Assembly: GCA_003136795.1 (NCBI GenBank)
Contig: PLDP01000047.1
Span: 1 to 5,039, forward strand
DNA length: 5,039 nt
Direction of reading: 5' to 3'
Source: Actinomycetota bacterium
GTDB lineage: Bacteria; Actinomycetota; Thermoleophilia; Gaiellales; Gaiellaceae
Shown here: piece after piece, positions 1-5,039 of the stretch
Layout of the letters: each line of letters starts with the position of its first letter
Position numbering within the stretch: position 1 is the stretch's first letter
Program-made: the position numbers and the translations under genes
The notes under the pieces: generated by a model
Seen by the model: only the letters and a program-made list of their open reading frames with translations
Databases searched by the model: none
What the model was told of the DNA's origin: nothing

Positions 1-1156
1 CCGCGGCGTCGTCGTACTCGGCGGACATCGATCTCCGCAGGTCCTTGTAGAGCCCGCGCGCCTGCTCGACCATCGCGGTGTCCTTGCCGACCAGCGGCAG
101 CACCGCCGCCTTCACCGGTGCGAGGCGCGGATGCAGGCGCAAAAGGGTGCGCGGGCGGTCGGCGACGACCTCCTCGTCGTAGGCGTCGCAGAGGAACGCG
201 AGGAACGCGCGGCCGACGCCGATCGCGGGCTCGATCACGTACGGGACGTAGCGCTCCTCGTGGCCGATCCACTCGAGCGTCGTTCCCGACGCCGCGCTGT
301 GCTGGCGCAGGTCGTAGTCGCCCCGGTTCGCAACGCCCTCGAGCTCTTGCCAGCCGATCGGGAACAGGTACTCGAGATCCGAGGTCGCGCTCGAGTAGTG
401 CGAGAGCTCGTCGGCCTCGTGCACGCGCACGCGCAGGTGCGACTCGCGCAGTCCGAGGCCCAGATGCCAGCCGACGCGCTGGTCGATCCAGTAGCGATAC
501 CACTCGTCGGCTTCGGCGGGAGGCACGAAGAACTCCATCTCCATCTGCTCGAACTCGCGCACGCGGAAGAGGAAGTTTCCCGGCGTGATCTCATTGCGGA
601 AGCTCTTGCCGATCTGCGCGATCCCGAACGGCGGCTTCACACGCAGCGACGAGGTGACGTTCTTGAAGTTGACGAAGATGCCCTGCGCCGTCTCCGGGCG
701 GAGATACGCGATGCTCGCGTCGTCGCGGAGCGCGCCGACGTGCGTCTCGAACATCAGGTTGAAATGCCGCGGCTCCGTCAGGTCGCACTGCGCGTCCTCG
801 CCGGGACGCTTCGACGGGCGCATGCCGCAATTGCTCTGCTCGAGCTGGTCGGCCCGGAAGCGCAGCTTGCAGGTGCGGCAGTCGACCATCGGGTCGGAGA
901 ACCCCTGGACGTGCCCCGAAGCGACCCAGACCTGTGGGTTGAGGATCACAGCCGAGTCGAGGGCGACCATGTCGTCGCGCTCCTGGATCATCGAGCGCTG
1001 CCATTCGCCCTTGATGTTCTGCGCCAAGAGAACGCCGTAGTGGCCGAAGTCGAACGACGAGCCGAGACCGCCGTAGATGTCCGAGGTGGGGTAGACGAAG
1101 CCGCGGCGGCGGCACAGGGACGCGACCTTTTCGATCGTGACGACGCTGTCGGCCAT
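1..1156 (-). CDS. glyS: Glycyl-tRNA synthetase, single-chain class II type (C-terminus cut by window edge)
   Basis: Cytoplasmic enzyme that attaches glycine to tRNA-Gly using ATP; this is the alpha2 type (also called glyQS), not the alpha2beta2 type. The gene itself was read by translating the complement of 1-1156: 385 residues are visible of a usual 450-460. Visible landmarks are RGFVYPTSDIYGGL (19-31), class II motif 1 around GHVQGFSDP (81-89), the glycine-site signature RPETAQGI (153-160), motif 2 FRNEITP...FRVREFEQMEMEF (186-209) and motif 3 IEPAIGVGR (308-316), whose R316 is the expected ATP-binding arginine. The anticodon-binding domain starts near residue 340 and is cut. C93, C96, C110 and C124 could bind zinc in the insertion after motif 1. 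The ATG is chosen because the homology begins within about ten residues. AGGAG abuts the ATG with no spacer, so it is a poor Shine-Dalgarno; a TAGTTT hexamer lies 6 bases upstream. The gene follows the bicupin by 13 bases and is probably at least partly co-transcribed with it. Confidence 0.97.
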   Translation of the reverse strand, partial: MADSVVTIEKVASLCRRRGFVYPTSDIYGGLGSSFDFGHYGVLLAQNIKGEWQRSMIQERDDMVALDSAVILNPQVWVASGHVQGFSDPMVDCRTCKLRFRADQLEQSNCGMRPSKRPGEDAQCDLTEPRHFNLMFETHVGALRDDASIAYLRPETAQGIFVNFKNVTSSLRVKPPFGIAQIGKSFRNEITPGNFLFRVREFEQMEMEFFVPPAEADEWYRYWIDQRVGWHLGLGLRESHLRVRVHEADELSHYSSATSDLEYLFPIGWQELEGVANRGDYDLRQHSAASGTTLEWIGHEERYVPYVIEPAIGVGRAFLAFLCDAYDEEVVADRPRTLLRLHPRLAPVKAAVLPLVGKDTAMVEQARGLYKDLRRSMSAEYDDAA

Positions 1157-1162
1157 CTCCTG

Positions 1163-1168
1163 AAACTA
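1163..1168 (-). promoter_or_regulatory. Possible -10 element (TAGTTT) for leaderless glyS transcript
   Basis: On the minus strand TAGTTT fits TANNNT and ends exactly 6 bases before the glyS ATG, so transcription would be expected to start at or next to the A of the ATG. It sits one base after the bicupin stop codon. No convincing -35 hexamer is visible. The alternative is that glyS is simply read from the bicupin transcript using the abutting AGGAG. Confidence 0.4.
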
Positions 1169-1169
1169 G

Positions 1170-2114
1170 CTAGTCGTCCGGTTCGCCGTCGCCGTACTCG
1201 AGCGACTCGATGCGCCCGATCACGCCCAGCCCACGCCAGAAGATCTTCTGCGAGCGCGGATACCAGCACATGTCGTTCGGGCGCCGCGTGCCGTAGATCA
1301 GCATCGTGACGCCGTCCGGTCCGGCGAGGAACGAGTGCGAGATCCCGGTGCCCGGCGGCCGCGCGACGATGTGCCCAGGGCGAAGCTCCAGCTCCTCGGC
1401 CTCGGCGCCGCGCGCCGCACGCACCGGCGAGGGGCAGAGCTCGAGGGTCGCGCTGCCTTCGAGGATGACGAAGATCTCCTCTTCTTCGGAATGACAGTGC
1501 GGCACGGAGCCGCGGCTGTCCGGCCGCAGGCGCTCCCAATGGAAGCCGGCGAGGTCGGACCGCTCGTGCGTCGCAAGCGGCGCGGTCGTTGCGTTCCCCC
1601 ACGTCTCGAGTTCGACCTCGTCGACGTTGACGATGTTCTCCGGTCGCGGCGCCGGGTCACCGACCACGAGGGGCTCGACCCCGGCTTCGATGTCCCAGGG
1701 GTCGTCGTCGCGCCCGATCACCCACGGCCAGCCGATGCGGATCGCACGGGAACGAGGGAGCCAGCCGATCTCCGTCGGGTGGCGCGTGCCGAAGACGAGA
1801 TAGTCGAGCCCTTCCGGGCCGGCGACGAAGGTGTGCTCGTGGTGGTCTGCGCGATGGATCACGCAGTCCCCCGGCCGCACCTCGTGCACGTCGCCGTCCT
1901 GCCAGGCGAGGCCCGAGCCTGCGAGGACGTAGAAGACCTCCTCCGATGCGCCGTGCGAGTGGGGCGGCGTCGGGAGCTTGCCCGGCGCGACGCGCACGCG
2001 GTTCAGGCCGACGGTGCGCGCACCCGCGGGATCGCCGAGCCGCTGCCAGGTGGCGTCCATCTCGCCCTTGGCGCGCTGCTGCGGCTCGATCTCGTCCCAG
2101 TGGGCGATTCCCAT
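1170..2114 (-). CDS. Bicupin protein of unknown substrate (two metal-binding cupin domains)
   Basis: Uncharacterised 314-residue protein with two cupin (Cupin_2-like) beta-barrels, probably cytoplasmic as no signal peptide or membrane segment is seen. Domain 1 has H52-x-H54-x4-E59-x6-G66 and a second-motif histidine H94; domain 2 has H206-x-H208-x4-E213-x6-G220 and H260. Both barrels therefore keep a full set of 3-His/1-Glu metal ligands. Each barrel is followed by the same tail, G-T-R-x-P...W-x-P-R-S (109-122 and 275-288) ending in VIGR (132-135 and 298-301), with 14 of 31 positions identical without gaps, showing an internal duplication. Known bicupins include dioxygenases, decarboxylases and sugar-binding or isomerising enzymes; nothing here selects one. 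It may resemble the cupin families annotated only as uncharacterised (COG3837-like), from memory. The ATG at 2114 has GGGG touching it and no spaced ribosome site, but a TAGATT hexamer lies 6 bases upstream. The gene heads the minus-strand group with glyS 13 bases downstream. Confidence 0.9.
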   Translation of the reverse strand: MGIAHWDEIEPQQRAKGEMDATWQRLGDPAGARTVGLNRVRVAPGKLPTPPHSHGASEEVFYVLAGSGLAWQDGDVHEVRPGDCVIHRADHHEHTFVAGPEGLDYLVFGTRHPTEIGWLPRSRAIRIGWPWVIGRDDDPWDIEAGVEPLVVGDPAPRPENIVNVDEVELETWGNATTAPLATHERSDLAGFHWERLRPDSRGSVPHCHSEEEEIFVILEGSATLELCPSPVRAARGAEAEELELRPGHIVARPPGTGISHSFLAGPDGVTMLIYGTRRPNDMCWYPRSQKIFWRGLGVIGRIESLEYGDGEPDD

Positions 2115-2120
2115 CCCCGG

Positions 2121-2126
2121 AATCTA
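2121..2126 (-). promoter_or_regulatory. Possible -10 element (TAGATT) for leaderless bicupin-glyS transcript
   Basis: On the minus strand TAGATT matches TANNNT and is separated from the bicupin ATG by exactly 6 bases. With the usual distance from -10 to start point, the mRNA would begin at the ATG. No -35 match is visible 16-18 bases further upstream, which is common for actinobacterial promoters. The same hexamer recurs before ppdK. Confidence 0.5.
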
Positions 2127-2145
2127 GGGCAACGAGGCGACCGTG

Positions 2146-2162
2146 GGCGCGGCGAAGCGCCG
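2146..2162. repeat. Short GC-rich inverted repeat in the divergent promoter region
   Basis: Two overlapping pairings are possible: GGCGC (2146-2150) with GCGCC (2157-2161), or CGGCG (2150-2154) with CGCCG (2158-2162) around a 3-base centre. It lies just upstream of the regulator gene's putative -10 element, where an operator could sit. At this GC content such short palindromes are frequent, so it is recorded mainly as the content of the 62-base intergenic region. Confidence 0.25.
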
Positions 2163-2164
2163 GT

Positions 2165-2170
2165 TATGGT
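2165..2170 (+). promoter_or_regulatory. Possible -10 element (TATGGT) for leaderless regulator-operon transcript
   Basis: TATGGT matches TANNNT and ends 6 bases before the GTG start at 2177. The intervening bases (GCGCCG) contain no Shine-Dalgarno sequence and none is present just upstream, so a leaderless mRNA starting at the GTG explains the start best. No clear -35 hexamer is seen. Confidence 0.5.
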
Positions 2171-2176
2171 GCGCCG

Positions 2177-2992
2177 GTGAATCTCGTCGAACTGCACATG
2201 ATCTCGGACTCGACCGGCGAGACGGCCGCGCGGCTCGTCCAGGCGCTCGAGGCCCAGTTCCCGGATCAGGAGTTCAACGAGATCCGCCACCCGCGGGTGG
2301 AGTCGGTCGCCGACCTGCAGCTCGCCGTCGAGCGGATGAAAGGGCGCCAGGCGGTCGTCATCTACACGCTCGTCGAGCCCGAGCTGCGCCAATCGATGCG
2401 CACGCTGTGCCGCAACGCGAAACTGCACTACTGCGACCTGCTCGGCCACCCGATCGATGCCGTGGCCCGCGTCTCGGGCCAGTCGGCGCGGATGAAGCCG
2501 GGCGCGCGGCCACCGCTGAACGACGCGTACTTCCGGCGCATGTCGGCGATCGAGTTCGCGGTCAAGTACGACGACGGCGTGCCGGCGGGGCTCGGCGAGG
2601 CGGACCTCGTGCTCGTCGGCGTCTCGCGCACGTCGAAGACGCCGCTCTCGATCTACCTCGGTTACCTCGGCTACAAGACCGCGAACGTGCCGCTCGTGAA
2701 AGGGATCGACCCGCCGCCCGAGCTCTTCACGATCGACCAGACGAAGGTCGTCGGGCTGACGATCGACGCCAAGCGCCTGTCGGAGATCCGCGGCGAGCGG
2801 ATCCGGTGGATGCGCGGCGACCGCAAGTACGCGAGCCTGGTGGAGATCTACGAGGAGCTCGACTACGCCGAGCAGGTGCACCGGCGGCTCGGCTGCCCGG
2901 TGATCGAGGTCAGCGAGCTGTCGATCGAGGAGATCTCGCACCGGATCATCCGCGTCGTCGAGCGGCGCCGCGAGGAGGCGCGGACGGCGTGA
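2177..2992 (+). CDS. Pyruvate, phosphate dikinase regulatory protein (bifunctional kinase/phosphorylase, DUF299 family)
   Basis: Cytoplasmic regulator that inactivates PPDK by ADP-dependent phosphorylation of an active-site threonine and reactivates it by phosphate-dependent dephosphorylation (family knowledge: PDRP/PpsR/YqfL, Kinase-PPPase domain). The 271-residue length is typical. Visible marks are the N-terminal ISDSTGETA (9-17), the P-loop-like GVSRTSKT (148-155), the family block ending in a YFRRMSAIEFAVKYDDG-type segment just before it, and a C-terminal VSELSIEEI segment. The family also contains PEP synthase regulators of nearly identical sequence; the PPDK assignment rests on ppdK lying 195 bases downstream. 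The GTG at 2177 is chosen because family proteins begin close to the SDSTGET motif; the reading frame stays open to an ATG at 1946, but that extension would overlap the bicupin gene antisense. The stop overlaps the next gene's start (GTGA), so the two are likely translationally coupled. Confidence 0.95.
   Translation: MNLVELHMISDSTGETAARLVQALEAQFPDQEFNEIRHPRVESVADLQLAVERMKGRQAVVIYTLVEPELRQSMRTLCRNAKLHYCDLLGHPIDAVARVSGQSARMKPGARPPLNDAYFRRMSAIEFAVKYDDGVPAGLGEADLVLVGVSRTSKTPLSIYLGYLGYKTANVPLVKGIDPPPELFTIDQTKVVGLTIDAKRLSEIRGERIRWMRGDRKYASLVEIYEELDYAEQVHRRLGCPVIEVSELSIEEISHRIIRVVERRREEARTA
2972..2978 (+). promoter_or_regulatory. Strong Shine-Dalgarno sequence (GAGGAGG) for the small membrane protein
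   Basis: GAGGAGG, inside the last codons of the regulator gene, ends 10 bases before the GTG at 2989. It is the only well-placed ribosome-binding site in the window and is what decides the start of the 61-residue gene. The bases also encode Arg/Glu residues of the regulator, so some of the match could be coincidental. Confidence 0.6.
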
Positions 2993-3174
2993 AGCCGAAA
3001 CCGCCCGTCCCCAGGTGGCGCTGGGCCGTCTGGTACACGGCGCTCGGCGCGGCGCTCGTCCTTTTCTACGGCCTCTTTACGCCGTTCTGGTTCGGCCTGC
3101 GCTCGCTCGCGTGGCTCGCGGAGTTCCGTTCGCGCCGCCGGACCGGCCGCCGGGCGAGTGACGCGGCCGGATAG
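2989..3174 (+). CDS. Small (61-residue) membrane protein of unknown function, coupled to the PPDK regulator
   Basis: Not recognised. GTG start inside the regulator's stop codon (GTGA overlap), preceded by a strong GAGGAGG site. The protein has a short basic, proline-rich N-terminus (K2, K4, R9, R11), one hydrophobic aromatic-rich segment at about residues 12-37 rich in W, Y, F, L and A with a Thr-Pro at 31-32, and a highly basic C-terminus (R47, R49-R51, R54, R55). This fits a single-span inner-membrane protein; by the positive-inside rule both ends are basic, with the C-terminus more so, so a cytoplasmic C-terminus or a hairpin bent at the Thr-Pro are both possible. It sits between the PPDK regulator and ppdK, 13 bases before the latter, which suggests a shared operon but not a function. 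Overlapping start, ribosome site and sensible membrane-protein composition support a real gene; without homologues it cannot be certain. Confidence 0.7.
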   Translation: MKPKPPVPRWRWAVWYTALGAALVLFYGLFTPFWFGLRSLAWLAEFRSRRRTGRRASDAAG

Positions 3175-3177
3175 ATT
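3172..3177 (+). promoter_or_regulatory. Possible -10 element (TAGATT) before ppdK
   Basis: TAGATT matches TANNNT and is identical to the hexamer before the bicupin gene. Its first three bases are the stop codon of the small membrane protein. It ends 10 bases before the ppdK ATG, so a start point 6-9 bases downstream would leave a leader of only 1-4 bases. No Shine-Dalgarno sequence precedes the ATG, which makes a private promoter plausible, but read-through from the upstream genes cannot be excluded. Confidence 0.3.
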
Positions 3178-3187
3178 CCGCCTCCAG

Positions 3188-5039
<1,852 letters not shown>

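Noticed and set aside
131..1309. 392-residue open frame on the plus strand
   Set aside because: Antisense to glyS and the end of the bicupin gene; low-complexity Arg/Ala/Val-rich translation with no motifs.
1946..2176. N-terminal extension of the PPDK regulator to an upstream ATG
   Set aside because: The extra 77 residues are Arg/Ala/Pro-rich, overlap the bicupin gene antisense and lie before the family's normal N-terminus near SDSTGET.
1335..2180. 281-residue open frame on the plus strand
   Set aside because: Antisense to the bicupin gene, whose two intact metal motifs establish the true strand.
2166..2180. Four-codon leader ORF (ATG GTG CGC CGG TGA) overlapping the regulator GTG start
   Set aside because: Its ATG lies inside the putative -10 hexamer and has no ribosome-binding site, so it would not be on a leaderless transcript; it is most simply chance.
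2003..2941. 312-residue open frame on the minus strand
   Set aside because: Antisense to the PPDK regulator; a shadow frame with Arg/Asp/Leu-rich composition.

Overview
The window is strongly GC-rich, gene-dense bacterial chromosome with G or C at most third codon positions. It carries five protein genes in two divergent groups and no sign of mobile DNA, CRISPR, tRNA or rRNA. The single-chain class II glycyl-tRNA synthetase, the PPDK/PPDK-regulator pair, the base composition and the apparent leaderless starts suggest an actinobacterium. A deep-branching Thermoleophilia-like lineage is my best guess, but this is an inference from style and not a phylogenetic result.

Left arm (minus strand, read right to left from about 2114): a 314-residue bicupin protein of unknown substrate (1170-2114), then glyS (1-1156), whose C-terminus runs off the left edge. 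Only 13 bases separate them. Right arm (plus strand): a PPDK regulatory kinase/phosphorylase (2177-2992), a 61-residue membrane protein that starts inside the regulator's stop codon (2989-3174), and ppdK (3188 to the right edge), which lacks its C-terminal part. The two arms diverge from a 62-base intergenic region (2115-2176), the only non-coding stretch longer than 13 bases. No stretch of 300 bases lacks a gene.

Functionally, the right arm is a self-contained module. PPDK interconverts pyruvate/ATP/phosphate and PEP/AMP/pyrophosphate, and the adjacent regulator is expected to switch it off and on by phosphorylating and dephosphorylating the threonine two residues before the catalytic histidine. 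Both residues are present (T449, H451). The small membrane protein is wedged between enzyme and regulator and is the least explained gene here. GlyRS charges tRNA-Gly; glycyl-tRNA synthetase genes lie near the same regulator family in some Firmicutes, so part of the neighbourhood may be old.

The most interesting structural observation is regulatory. Three genes (bicupin, glyS, regulator) have a TANNNT -10-like hexamer exactly 6 bases before the start codon and no properly spaced Shine-Dalgarno sequence, the arrangement expected of leaderless mRNAs. ppdK has a similar hexamer 10 bases before its ATG. The one internal, translationally coupled gene has a strong GAGGAGG ribosome site. I see no clearly novel multi-gene system; this is mostly core metabolism with one unexplained small protein and one uncharacterised bicupin.
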